Counted from the stretch's first letter, positions 54,930 to 63,278 are shown. The stretch: 64,000 bases of DNA from Candidatus Geothrix odensensis (GCA_016714685.1 JADKCH010000001.1:248001-312000); one strand, 5' to 3'. The notes: generated by a model not told the origin, from the sequence alone. Made by a program: numbers and translations.

Positions 54930-55793
54930 GTGCAGGCGAGGACTTTGCTGATGCTGATTCCGGTGGTGATGGTGCCCCTCGCCGCCCAGGAGGCACCGGC
55001 CCCCAAGCGCCCCTGGTCGGACAAGGCGGCCCTGAGCTTCGTGGCCGTGGGCGGCAACGCCTCCAGCCAGAGCCTGGGCTTCTCGAACGAGTTCAAATAC
55101 ACCTGGGCCGATGCGGTCTTGGCGTTCAACCTCGGCGGCGTGCGAGTGGCCACCACCACCCTCGACCGGAGTGCCCTTGGGTCGAGCCTCGCCACGGCCA
55201 CGGTCCAGGAGACCCGCACCTCCAAGACCAGCACCGAGACCTATTTCGCGAACCTCCGCTACGACCACAACATCACGGAGCACCTGCTGTGGTTCGGTTC
55301 GGCCGGGTGGGAGCGCAACATCCCCGCCGGACTGGATGCGCGCTACACGGGACTGGCCGGGCTGGGGTACTGGTGGACCAAGGGGGATCGCACCAGGTTC
55401 TTCACGGACGCCGGCCTGGGTTACACCAAAGAGACCCTGGTGTTCACACCCGCGGGCACGGACGACGGGTTCGCCACCTTCCACCTGGGCGCCAAATTCG
55501 AGAAGAAGGTCTTCGCCACGTCGGTCTTCACCTCTGAACTGAACATCTCCGACAGTTTCAAGGACACCCAGAACTACCTGGCGGTCTGGCGGAACGGCTT
55601 CACCACGAACCTGTCTGCGCGCCTGGCCCTCAAGGTCGGCTATGACCTGACCTACAAGAACAAGCCCGCCTCGGTGGCCGTGGATGTGGTGCAGACGCCT
55701 GTCACCACGCCACCGGTGATCCTGGGACAGGTGCCCTTCCAGCTGAGGAAGACCGACACCGTGTTCACGACCTCCCTGGTGATCAGCTTCTGA
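54930..55793 (+). CDS. DUF481 outer-membrane beta-barrel protein
   Basis: About 287 residues with a signal peptide (TLLMLIPVVMVPLAAQ) and alternating beta-strands with C-terminal Phe (VFTTSLVISF), as expected for an outer-membrane barrel. Family: DUF481 (YdiY-like), seen from ETYFANLRYDHNITEHLLWF and FTTNLSARLALKVGYDLTYKN. Function unknown; some members are acid-inducible. GTG 54930 follows AAGGGGG; GTG 54924 is an alternative. Confidence 0.8.
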   Translation: MQARTLLMLIPVVMVPLAAQEAPAPKRPWSDKAALSFVAVGGNASSQSLGFSNEFKYTWADAVLAFNLGGVRVATTTLDRSALGSSLATATVQETRTSKTSTETYFANLRYDHNITEHLLWFGSAGWERNIPAGLDARYTGLAGLGYWWTKGDRTRFFTDAGLGYTKETLVFTPAGTDDGFATFHLGAKFEKKVFATSVFTSELNISDSFKDTQNYLAVWRNGFTTNLSARLALKVGYDLTYKNKPASVAVDVVQTPVTTPPVILGQVPFQLRKTDTVFTTSLVISF

Positions 55794-55850
55794 CCCTGAT
55801 GACACCCGGCCCCGGCCGGCGCAGAATGGCGGCATCCTTCCGGAGCTTCC

Positions 55851-56276
55851 ATGCGTCTCAAGCGACTGCTTCCCCTCCTCGTGGCGGTGCCCCTCGTGCT
55901 GGCCCTGGCCTTCGTCGCCCGGGCCCAGGCCGCCAAGCCCAAGGCCCCGGCGGGTGCGGCCACGGCGGAAGTGAAGGTGGGCACCGGCATCGAGAAGATG
56001 GAGCTCCAGGGCGAGGCCAAGACCTTCACCGTGGCGGCGGGCGCGAAGATCCACGTCTGGACCAAAGTCACCGGCGCCGCCGACACCACCATCGCGGTGG
56101 TGTTCACCAAGGGCGAGAAGACCTCGCGCCAGGAGCTCAAGGTGCCGCGCTCGCCCTACCGCACCCACGCCTACCGCACCTTCCGCAAGGGGGATGAAGG
56201 TGCCTGGACCGCCAAGGTGGTGGGCGCTGACGGCGCCGAGCTGGGCACTGCGGCTTTCACGGTCGCGATCCAGTAG
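55851..56276 (+). CDS. DUF2914 secreted protein
   Basis: 141 residues with a signal peptide (LPLLVAVPLVLALAFVARA) and a single beta-sandwich: IHVWTKVTGAADTTIAVVF, YRTHAYRTFRKGDEGAWTAK and VVGADGAELGTAAFTV. The WxxxTxKV... and Arg-Thr pattern matches DUF2914, which also occurs at the end of some membrane regulators. Function unknown. Confidence 0.75.
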   Translation: MRLKRLLPLLVAVPLVLALAFVARAQAAKPKAPAGAATAEVKVGTGIEKMELQGEAKTFTVAAGAKIHVWTKVTGAADTTIAVVFTKGEKTSRQELKVPRSPYRTHAYRTFRKGDEGAWTAKVVGADGAELGTAAFTVAIQ

Positions 56277-56325
56277 CTTCGATCCAGCAGCCAGGATCCC
56301 CGAAGGCCGGGCAGGAGGGCGAATC

Positions 56326-56850
56326 ATGATGCCGTGGGGCCTGCTCGACGCTGCCCTGCCCGTGGGCGCCTCCCTGTGGAAGCTCACCCAGCCCTGGTGG
56401 GAGTTCGTGCTGCGAGGTCTGCTGGTCTATGGCTTCCTCCTGGTGATGCTCCGGCTCACGGGCAAGAGGCAGGTGGGCCAGCTGGCACCCTTCGACCTGG
56501 TGCTGCTGCTGGTGCTCAGCAATGCCGTGCAGAACAGCATGAACGCCGGCGACAACACCGTGGCCGCGGGGTTCATCCTCGTGGCCACCCTGCTGGCCAT
56601 CAATGCGTTCATGGGTTGGCTGACCTGGCGCAGCAGGCGGGCGGAGACCTTTCTGGATGGCCGGCCCCAGATCCTGGTCCATAACGGAGTGGTAGACGAG
56701 AGGATCCTGGCTTCCGAGCGGATCTCGCAACACGAACTCATGGCTTCGGTCCGCCAGGCGGGACTCACCGATCTGGCGGATGTGCGCCTGGCGATCCTAG
56801 AGAACAATGGCCAGATCAACGTCATCGCCAAAGCGTCGGACGGGACTTGA
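56326..56850 (+). CDS. DUF421/YetF family membrane protein
   Basis: 174 residues with three membrane helices (FVLRGLLVYGFLLVMLRLTG, LAPFDLVLLLVLSNAVQN, GFILVATLLAINAFMGW) then a small soluble DUF421 domain ending LAILENNGQINVIAK. The GKRQVGQLAPFDLV motif is diagnostic of YetF-type proteins. Their role in Bacillus sporulation-related or stress contexts is poorly defined. Standalone here. Confidence 0.88.
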   Translation: MMPWGLLDAALPVGASLWKLTQPWWEFVLRGLLVYGFLLVMLRLTGKRQVGQLAPFDLVLLLVLSNAVQNSMNAGDNTVAAGFILVATLLAINAFMGWLTWRSRRAETFLDGRPQILVHNGVVDERILASERISQHELMASVRQAGLTDLADVRLAILENNGQINVIAKASDGT

Positions 56851-56880
56851 CGAAGCGAATAAAAAGCGAACACTGATGGA

Positions 56881-57771
56881 ATGACACCTCTCCTGCCATC
56901 TCCGGAGCCACCACCGCTCTTCCAGGGGCTGCTGGTGGAGCCCGAGGAGGCCCGTTCGATCCTGCGGCATCAGAAGGACGAGCGCTACGGCTTTGGCTTC
57001 GCGCTCAGTCCCTACCGGGGCTGCGGTCACGGCTGCCGCTACTGCTATGTGCGGGAGTACCCCAATGCGCTCCACAAGCCCGACGACTGGGGCGGCTGGG
57101 TGGCCCCCAAGCTGAACGCGCCCGAGCTGCTCTGGTCCCAGCGGCACAAGCTCCACAGGGCGCGGGTCTTCATGGCCTCGGCCACGGATCCCTACCAGCC
57201 CCTGGAGCGGCAGTACCGCCTGAGCCGCCGTTGCCTGGAAGTGCTGCTGCTCTGCCCCACCACCGAGGTGATCGTGCATACCCGCTCGCCCCTGGTGCTG
57301 CAGGATCTCGAGCTCCTGAAGGCCTTCGGCGACCGCCTCTCCGTGGGCCTCTCCATCCCCACGGACGACGACACCGTGCGCCAGGTGGTGGAGCCCCATG
57401 CCCCCGCCATCCCCAGCCGCTGGGCCGCCGCCGAGCGCCTGGCCGCGGCGGGCATCGCCGTCACCATCGGTGTGGCACCCCTGCTGGCGGTGCATGACGC
57501 CAAGGCCTTCGCCCGCCGCGCCCGGGCCAGTGGCGCCACCAACGCGTGGGTGGGCGGCCTGCGTCTGCTCAAGCAGGATCCCTTCTACAAGCTGCTGGCC
57601 GACCATGGCTGGCTGAAGGTCCTGGATCCCGAATACAAGGAGGGCATCCGCGCCGCCTTCCAGGAGGCCTTTCCCGCGCGGAAGCGCCCTCGCGAGGCCA
57701 AGCCCAAGGTCGAGCCGAGCACCGTGACCGACCTGCCTCGGCAGCCGGGGCTGTTCGATCGGGTGGGATGA
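56881..57771 (+). CDS. Radical SAM protein (SPL/Rv2578c-like family)
   Basis: 296 residues. Cluster motif CGHGCRYCYV (C-x3-C-x2-C) near residue 48, preceded by FALSPYRG, then FMASATDPYQPLERQYRLSR and TEVIVHTRSPLVLQDLELL, characteristic of spore photoproduct lyase-related proteins of the Rv2578c type. Reaction unknown. The C-terminal region is Lys/Pro-rich. It is the last ordinary chromosomal gene before the mobile-element region. Confidence 0.88.
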   Translation: MTPLLPSPEPPPLFQGLLVEPEEARSILRHQKDERYGFGFALSPYRGCGHGCRYCYVREYPNALHKPDDWGGWVAPKLNAPELLWSQRHKLHRARVFMASATDPYQPLERQYRLSRRCLEVLLLCPTTEVIVHTRSPLVLQDLELLKAFGDRLSVGLSIPTDDDTVRQVVEPHAPAIPSRWAAAERLAAAGIAVTIGVAPLLAVHDAKAFARRARASGATNAWVGGLRLLKQDPFYKLLADHGWLKVLDPEYKEGIRAAFQEAFPARKRPREAKPKVEPSTVTDLPRQPGLFDRVG

Positions 57772-57819
57772 GGTGCTTGCTGGTCTGGGCGGCCCGGTGC
57801 CGCGGATCGGGAGGCGGGC

Positions 57820-58486
57820 ATGGACCTGCTGTGGCGGTGGATGGAACAGGACCTGGCCCTTGCGCGGCGGGCACCCTTCACGACTCGGGTGTATCTGTCC
57901 TCGGCCCGAGCCTTCGCGGCCTTCCACGGCCGCCACCCCGGGGACATGGGCCAGGCGGAGGTGCGGGCCTGGGTCGACCACCTGCGGGGAATCCCCATGA
58001 GCCCCCAACGCTTCCGGCAGCACCTGTCGGGCCTGGCCTTCCTGTACCGGAAGACCCTGGGGCGCCCTGAAGTCGTCTCCTTCTTCGCGTGGCCTGCCAT
58101 CCCCCGGAAGCTGCCCGCGGTGCTGGACCTGAAGGAAGTCGCGGCCCTGCTGGAGGCCGTGCCCCACCCGACCTACCGGATGCTGTTCCGCACCATGGTG
58201 GCCACCGGCCTGCGCATCCGCGAGGCCTGCCGCCTGCGCACCTGCGACCTGGACCCGGCCCGGGGCCTGATCCGCACCGTGGGGAAGGGCGGGGCCGAAC
58301 GGCAGGTGGCCCTGCCCGCGAAGCTGCTCAAGGCGCTCCGCCGGCACTGCCGCGAGACGCGCCCCGTAGCGCCCTGGCTCTTCACCGGGCGGCTCGGCCG
58401 ACCCCTCGACCCCGACCATGCCCGCCGCGTCTTCCGCGCCGCCTGCCGGGCCTCAGGCCTGGCGCGGCGGGCCACCCCACGCCCTG
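57820..58486 (+). pseudogene. Tyrosine recombinase, C-terminus lost
   Basis: About 220 recognisable residues: N-terminal SAM-like core-binding part (MDLLWRWMEQDLALARRAP, FTTRVYLSSARAFAAFHG), then the catalytic domain start with MVATGLRIREACRLRTCDL (first catalytic Arg) and VGKGGAERQVALP (catalytic Lys strand). The HxLRH box should follow LARRATPH, but the frame shifts by one base at 58475-58485 and the match ends there. The second Arg/His and the Tyr nucleophile are therefore absent. It resembles XerC/D-like recombinases next to IS91-type elements rather than IntI. Not the integron integrase. Confidence 0.75.
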
Positions 58487-58525
58487 GTTCTTCTCCAGAG
58501 AACCTGTCCGCCCTAACCTAACCCC

Positions 58526-58843
58526 CTGCCCGAAGGGGATATCCAGCGATGGACGGCCAAGAGGAAGGCCGCCGTCGTATTGGACCTCATTCGGGGCAAG
58601 ACCACCGCTGCGGATGCGGCCCGGCAGCACGGGCTGACCGTGGCCGAGTTGGAGCAGTGGAAGGACGACTTCCTCGCCCAGGGCACGGAGGCCCTGCGGA
58701 GCCACCCGCGGGACCGCGAGGCCCAGTGGGAAGCCGAGAAGCAGCGCCTGCAAGCCAAGGTCGGCGAGCTGGCGCTGGAGGTAGATGTCCTAAAAAAAGC
58801 GCATCGCATTCTCGGCAAGGACTTGCCGGACGGGATCTCGTGA
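58526..58843 (+). CDS. IS3-family transposase OrfA
   Basis: About 100 residues with an HTH: RWTAKRKAAVVLDLIRGKTT, then AADAARQHGLTVAELEQWKD, and a leucine-zipper-like stretch LQAKVGELALEVDVLKKAHR. No ATG or GTG fits before residue 20; CTG 58526 or TTG 58580 could be the start, so the 5' end may be altered. The frame contains A AAA AAG at 58793-58799, a classic -1 slippery site for production of OrfAB. orfB begins with a GTG overlapping this stop. Confidence 0.78.
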   Translation: MPEGDIQRWTAKRKAAVVLDLIRGKTTAADAARQHGLTVAELEQWKDDFLAQGTEALRSHPRDREAQWEAEKQRLQAKVGELALEVDVLKKAHRILGKDLPDGIS

Positions 58844-59690
58844 ACGCCGTGCGATGCGACCTCCTCCAAGCAGGCGTGGAGATCCCCATGGCCCGCCTCT
58901 GCCGGGTCCTCGGAGTGCCGCGATCCACGGCCTACCACCAACCCAAGCTGGAGCGGCTGCACCGACCCGTGGATGAAGCCCTGGCCAGGACCGTCCACGA
59001 AATCATCCAGGCACACCCGACCTTTGGCATCCGGCGGGTATGGGCATGGTTGAGATACAGGCTGGATCAGTCCGCTAATCGCAAGAAGATCCACCGCCTG
59101 ATGCGGATCAAGGGCTGGACCGTCCGCCAGCGGGCCGTGGGCAAGCGCCCACGGGTGCCAGGGTCCAGATCCATTTCGCCGCTGCCTAACCAGCGGTGGT
59201 CCACCGACATCGCCCTGGTGGAATGCGGCGTGGATGGCTGGTGCGCATTCGTGCCCGTCCTCGACTGCTGCACCCGCGAGGTCCTGGGTTGGAGTCTGGA
59301 CCGGACCGCCCGAACCAAGACCGTTGAACGGGCCCTCGAAGACGCCCTAATCCACCGGTTCGGCTGGACCCATGGCGCCCCCAAGGACCTCACCTTGCGC
59401 CATGACAACGGCCTAGTGTTTGGCTCTCGGGCCTACCGGGCACTGGTCAGGACTACGGCCTGAAGCAGGAATACATCACGCCCTATACCCCCGAGCAGAA
59501 CGGCTTGTGCGAGCGGTTCATCCGTTCGTTCAAGGAAGAGTGCGCCTGGCTCCATCGGTTCCAGGACATCCGCGAAGCCCGCGCCGTCGTCGCCCGCTAC
59601 ATCGAACACTTCAACACCCAGAGGCCCCACCAGGCCCTGGCCTACCGGACGCCCCGTGAGGCGTTCCTCAACCCCCAACCCGCTGCCTGA
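58840..59690 (+). pseudogene. IS3-family transposase OrfB (frameshifted)
   Basis: DDE integrase core: first Asp in QRWSTDIALVECG, second Asp in LRHDNGLVFGS, Glu in NGLCERFIRSFKEE. The frame is broken after RAYRALVR near 59445: the + strand reads GTCAGGACTACG, and one G inserted after AGG restores RDYGLKQEYITPYTPEQNG. The end is FNTQRPHQALAYRTPREAFL. All three catalytic residues are present but split over two frames, so no active transposase is expected unless this is a read error. Confidence 0.8.
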
Positions 59691-59713
59691 TAACCCTCGA
59701 ACTTGTCCAACAA

Positions 59714-60544
59714 TCAGGGGAGCACTACACGAGCGTGAACCCCGCCAATCCGGCACATGCGGGTGCGTCCCCGAACGCTGCTGCCCGAATCGTAGCGGCG
59801 GGGGGAAACGCCCACGAAGGCGGTCAGTTGCCGTCCGCGCCGGAAGGCTCGGAGATCCCCGGCTTCGCCCAGCATGGTGGCCGCGGTGACCTTCCCGACT
59901 CCGGGGATGCTGGTGAGGAGTTCAACCGCATGCCCCAACTCGGCGACCTGGCGGAGCTGCCGTTCAATGGCTTTGTCCAGAGCATCGACCTGGCCCTGGA
60001 GCACCTTCAAAACCTTCTGCTGGGCCTTCCCCGCCGAGTTGCCTGTCCTCCCGAGGGCATCGTCCAACCGGAGGCGGATCGTGACCTGGAGGCGGATCAG
60101 CTTCGTCCGGGTGCGGATCAGATCCCTGAGTTCGGCGCGTTCGGGGGTCATGGGCACCCAGGCTTCCGGGGTCCGTTCCTGGCCATAACGGGCAAGCATG
60201 CAGGCATCCAGCCGATCGGTCTTGTTGCGCAGGGCCAACGAACGCCCGAAGGCCTTCACTAGCGACGGATTGACGATGGCCACCCGGCTTCCGGGCAGGT
60301 CCTGTTGGAGCCATCTCCCGAGTTCCTGGGAGTAGCAGCCGGTGGCTTCCATGACCACGCCGACCGCATCGCCACCATGGGCCAGAACCCAGGTCCGGAA
60401 AGCTTGGACACCTTCCTCCGTGCGGGGGAAGGCTGCCGTGGCCATTTTCTGGAAGTCCTGGTGACCCCAGAGGGCGGCATCGAAGGTGGCTTTGGAGACA
60501 TCCACCCCGATCCAGAGCAGGTTTGAGGGAGAAAGCATGTGCAT
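59714..60544 (-). pseudogene. IS110-family transposase, C-terminus cut by the IS3 element
   Basis: 276 residues. N-terminal DEDD/RuvC-like domain: WIGVDVSKATFDAA (Asp 15), VVMEATGCYS (Glu 66), RNKTDRLDACMLARYG (Asp 110 and Asp 113). C-terminal Tnp-20 domain: SIPGVGKVTAATMLGEAGD, LTAFVGVSPRRYDSG. The usual end, with the serine motif complete and a further 40-60 residues, is replaced by HARVVLP and a stop supplied by the IS3 end. GGGAGG precedes the ATG. It lies directly beside the terminal attC of the integron array. Confidence 0.82.
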
Positions 60545-60788
60545 GAGGCCTCCCGTGACGGGACGGCTTGCCTACACTTGGGGTGTGCGCACCCAGGCCA
60601 CTATTGCGAATACGGGCATGTCCCGAAGTGGTGTCCGGCCATACGGGTGCTGCACGAAAAGAGGGGCGGGAGTGACATCGTTAACGGCCACAAGCAATCG
60701 GGCCACCGAAGTTACCATCACCGCCCCTCCCCTTTGGGTGCAGGTTGCCATCCCAAACCCTGAGCCTAGACCTGCTCAGGTAAGGAGA
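60545..60788 (-). ncRNA. IS110 non-coding end; candidate bridge-RNA region
   Basis: 244 bp upstream of the IS110 transposase start with no plausible gene. GAGGGGCGG (60661) pairs with CCGCCCCTC (60721-60729), extended by TGA/TCA, around a 43-base loop with internal G/C-rich pieces. IS110-group elements transcribe a bridge RNA from this side of the transposase. The actual RNA boundaries and its target- and donor-binding loops cannot be defined by eye, so this is a proposal. Confidence 0.4.
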
Positions 60789-60912
60789 AACATACAAATG
60801 AAGCTAACCGGCCCCGCCTGCACCGAGGCGCTGAGCGGAGCCGAGGAAGCGGGATGAAGAGAAAGAGCGGAAGACAATGCAGGCGGGGTCCGAGTTGAGC
60901 GGAGGGTTAGGG
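60789..60912 (-). repeat. attC site 1 (terminal, one half-site degenerate)
   Basis: On the minus strand begins with CCCTAAC (60912-60906) and carries the L-box-like CAACTCGGACCCCGCCTGC. At the other end only the G of G|TTAGGC survives: GTATGTT is found instead. The match to the other attC sites stops exactly at the expected crossover point, so this is the outer end of the array. Confidence 0.85.
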
Positions 60913-60923
60913 CGATGGCCACT

Positions 60924-61757
60924 TCAGACCAGCCAGTTGTGCCTGGCCACAGTAGGCATTTTAGCTACTCCGAAACCTGCGAATACCTTTGTGGGGCTTT
61001 GATCGAACCGGGGTAGCATTCGATTGAAGTACGAATATACAGGGAGGCTTTTTGCAGCCGGATCATCCCAGATGTGACCGTGATCTTTGAATTGGCGAAA
61101 TGTGTTGTAGCAGGCCAGATCGGAGACCTGGAGTATGGATGAACCTGCAGAATCCTTGAACAGTAGGTCCTGATGAATGTTGTTGAACTGGAGCCGAGTA
61201 TAAGGACAACCATTCTTTAACAATGACGAATGCTGTCGAAGCAAGAGATCCTTCCATTGATTACCGGCTTTTGTGGCACCGGTAAAGTCATCAAGGATTA
61301 CGGAGCCCTTGCTACGGTGTGAAACCAAGAATTTCTGATACCGCTGCAAAAAGATGTTGTATGCAACTGCGCTTGGGTTGTGAGGGCTACTGTATTGCGC
61401 TTTCATCTGGTCTTTGTCTACAACACCGGCCAGAAAAACAATATCAGTCGCCAAAATCCAGTCATAGACAGCTTCTGTAAAGGCCTTCAGCTTTGCCTCT
61501 GATATTCCGTATGGCTCCAGATAGTGCGCGGCTGCTTCTTTTGGCTGCCTGAGCCAGTTCGATTTAATCTCAACCTGAGTAGATCCAAAGAAGGAACGCT
61601 TCAACCCGTTAAACTCGATTTCATAGGTATCAACGGTAGCGGTTGGAACAATTGATCCGGCTACGACGAAGTATTTGTCTGTCTTTAGGCCATACTCCCG
61701 CTGCCCACTTTCATCCAGGAAGGCTGTGAATTCTGGCGAGCTTGTTGATCCGGCCAT
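60924..61757 (-). CDS. Cassette 1: DUF3800 domain protein
   Basis: 277 residues. Starts with EFTAFLDESGQREYG (the D-E-S-G motif of DUF3800) and ends with SSILQVSDLACYNTFRQF containing the conserved Q..D, plus SVILDDFTG in the middle. DUF3800 is an RNase H-like family of putative nucleases often found in mobile and defence-related DNA; activity is not established here. ATG 61757 is 10 bp from the end of attC 2. Codon use is less GC-biased than in chromosomal genes. Confidence 0.85.
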   Translation of the reverse strand: MAGSTSSPEFTAFLDESGQREYGLKTDKYFVVAGSIVPTATVDTYEIEFNGLKRSFFGSTQVEIKSNWLRQPKEAAAHYLEPYGISEAKLKAFTEAVYDWILATDIVFLAGVVDKDQMKAQYSSPHNPSAVAYNIFLQRYQKFLVSHRSKGSVILDDFTGATKAGNQWKDLLLRQHSSLLKNGCPYTRLQFNNIHQDLLFKDSAGSSILQVSDLACYNTFRQFKDHGHIWDDPAAKSLPVYSYFNRMLPRFDQSPTKVFAGFGVAKMPTVARHNWLV

Positions 61758-61766
61758 TGGTGAGAG

Positions 61767-61890
61767 CCCTAACGGAAGAAGCTAAGCGGCCACGCCTGCA
61801 CCGAGACGATGAGCGAAGCCGGGATAGCGAAATGCTGAGAGAGAACGGAAGGCAATGCAGGCGGGGTCCGACTTGAGCGAGAGGTTAGGC
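61767..61890 (-). repeat. attC site 2
   Basis: Bounded by GCCTAAC-type ends: GCCTAAC (61890-61884, minus strand) and GTTAGGG (61773-61767). Shares CACGCCTGCACCGAGACGATG and GCAATGCAGGCGGGGTCCGA with its neighbours. Confidence 0.92.
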
Positions 61891-62091
61891 AGTGAACTTG
61901 GATGCTTGAACCTGCGGGCTTGGATTTGAAGAACAGCTGATCGACCAACCCAGGGTACCAGGATGCCCAGTTGGGCCTGACTGGGAACTGGTGGGCCACA
62001 AAGAACCGGCCTGCCTGGCGAACTGCCCGTGGAAGACGCTGGGATTCAAAGAAACCTGCAAAGAGGCAGAAACTCGAAATCTACTAGAGCT
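61891..62091 (-). other. Cassette 2: 201-bp cassette without a standard gene
   Basis: On the minus strand there is one open frame without ATG: from about 62080 it reads AGFFESQRLPRAVRQAGRFF and continues VAHQFPVRPNWASWYPGLVD into attC 2, where it ends at 61769. A GTG at 61999 could start a 76-residue protein. The family is not recognised. The cassette may be non-coding, may carry a promoter, or may encode a peptide that uses an attC-derived C-terminus. Confidence 0.5.
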
Positions 62092-62215
62092 GCCTAACGG
62101 ACAAGGCTAACCGGACCCGCCTGCGCCGAGGCGCTGAGCGGAGCCGAGGAAGCGGGAAGCTGAGAGAGAGCGGAAGGCGATGCAGGCGGGGTCCGAGTTG
62201 AGCCAAGGGTTAGGC
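62092..62215 (-). repeat. attC site 3
   Basis: Ends GCCTAAC (62215-62209, minus strand) and GTTAGGC (62098-62092), 124 bp. Interior matches the other sites. Confidence 0.92.
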
Positions 62216-62222
62216 GCTTGGT

Positions 62223-62474
62223 TCAATGCAGATGATTAAACTCGATCAGGCTGAGGAGTCCGAAGACCACAAACACCAATCCGACAAAAAGGAAGAACAG
62301 CCCATTGTAGATTGCTTCTTTTCCGTAGAGTGTCTTATAGCCCCTTCTTTTGCCGGTCTTGAACTCGCGACGAAAGATGGCTTTCAACCCGATTATCGCG
62401 ATGAAGCCGCCCAATGCACCACCGAGGAGGGCAAATCCGAGATTTCCTGGATTGGTGCTGGGAGTGTAATGCAT
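62223..62474 (-). CDS. Cassette 3: small two-helix membrane protein
   Basis: 83 residues: MHYTPSTNPGNLGF, helix GGALGGFIAIIGLKAIF, a basic loop RREFKTGKRRGYKTLYGK, and a second helix GLFFLFVGLVFVVFGLLSL. Family unknown. The ATG is 3 bp from the cassette boundary (attC 4), so it uses a very short leader. Small membrane proteins are common in integron cassettes; function cannot be inferred. Confidence 0.75.
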   Translation of the reverse strand: MHYTPSTNPGNLGFALLGGALGGFIAIIGLKAIFRREFKTGKRRGYKTLYGKEAIYNGLFFLFVGLVFVVFGLLSLIEFNHLH

Positions 62475-62477
62475 GGC

Positions 62478-62601
62478 GCCTAACGAATGGAGCTAACCGG
62501 CCACGCCTGCGCCGAGGCGACGAGCGAAGCCGAGATAGCGAGATGAAGAGAAAGAGCGAAAGGCAATGCAGGCGGGGTCCGAGTTGAGCTAAGGGTTAGG
62601 C
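62478..62601 (-). repeat. attC site 4
   Basis: Ends GCCTAAC (62601-62595, minus strand) and GTTAGGC (62484-62478), 124 bp. Interior matches the other sites. Confidence 0.92.
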
Positions 62602-62615
62602 GAATGAATGAGACA

Positions 62616-63236
62616 CTATTTTCGAATGCCTACGAGCAACGTAATTTCAAATTTAGGAGAGACACCCCTCAGTAATTCCGTAGGATCATGGGCAGCGTTT
62701 GAAGAGTTTGAGTGCGTTAAGGGCAGGGCCAATTCGAGCCCGATAAATGGTCTGTAACCTCGACCTTCAAAAACACGCCCTGAGTAAAAATTTACCCAGG
62801 GACGGTACTGGCCAACCTTAGTTGAGTCTTCGTTAGTTAAGGTGAGGCGCTCGTAGCGCACTTCCGTACCGATTCCATACTCAAGAAGCCTCTGCCAGCG
62901 GGCGTTTAGCCCAATGCTCATGCCTTCATTTTTATATTTTCCGGTTCCTTCTCTGTAGAAAAAGCTATTGTCTGTAAACTGAAATTCAGTCGTGTACTCA
63001 GAATGAACAGTGGCTTGGGCGATCAATTTTGCCGAGCCTATCTCTGTAAGGCCGAAACCAAACCGAAGGCCCATAGAAACTGTATCCTTCGGACTAACTG
63101 AGAATTGAGCACTTGAAGACGTCGCCGTCGAAAAACTACGACTCTTGATTCCAGAAATATTTAAGGAAACCTCGTGACCACCCGCATGGATGATGGGACC
63201 AGCAACAAGAACGCAAACAATCGACCGTATGTCCAA
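62616..63236 (-). CDS. Cassette 4: exported beta-barrel-like protein
   Basis: 206 residues with a signal-like N-terminus (IRSIVCVLVAGPIIHAGG) and alternating strands such as KLIAQATVHSEYTTEFQF and WVNFYSGRVFEGRGYRPFIG, ending EITLLVGIRK. The pattern suggests a small outer-membrane barrel; family not recognised. The start is TTG, supported by AAGGAGA 8 bases ahead, inside a 42-bp leader after attC 5. Codon use is much less GC-rich than the chromosome. Confidence 0.7.
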   Translation of the reverse strand: MDIRSIVCVLVAGPIIHAGGHEVSLNISGIKSRSFSTATSSSAQFSVSPKDTVSMGLRFGFGLTEIGSAKLIAQATVHSEYTTEFQFTDNSFFYREGTGKYKNEGMSIGLNARWQRLLEYGIGTEVRYERLTLTNEDSTKVGQYRPWVNFYSGRVFEGRGYRPFIGLELALPLTHSNSSNAAHDPTELLRGVSPKFEITLLVGIRK

Positions 63237-63278
63237 AACGATTCTCCTTGATAGGGTGAATTCTAGCGGTTCGCGAGC

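Larger units (their letters stand above)
58487..59729 (+). mobile_element. IS3-family insertion sequence (left end approximate)
   Basis: Holds orfA and a frameshifted orfB, about 1.24 kb, normal for IS3. The right end is placed at CAGGGGAGCACTACA (59729) because the IS110 reading frame starts at that point. The left end at about 58487 is where the recombinase match stops. I could not align convincing terminal inverted repeats, and no direct target repeat is evident, so the boundaries are approximate. Confidence 0.7.

Noticed and set aside
57820..58486. Integron integrase IntI
   Set aside because: No IntI-specific insert is seen, it is truncated, and the cassette orientation places IntI at the other end.
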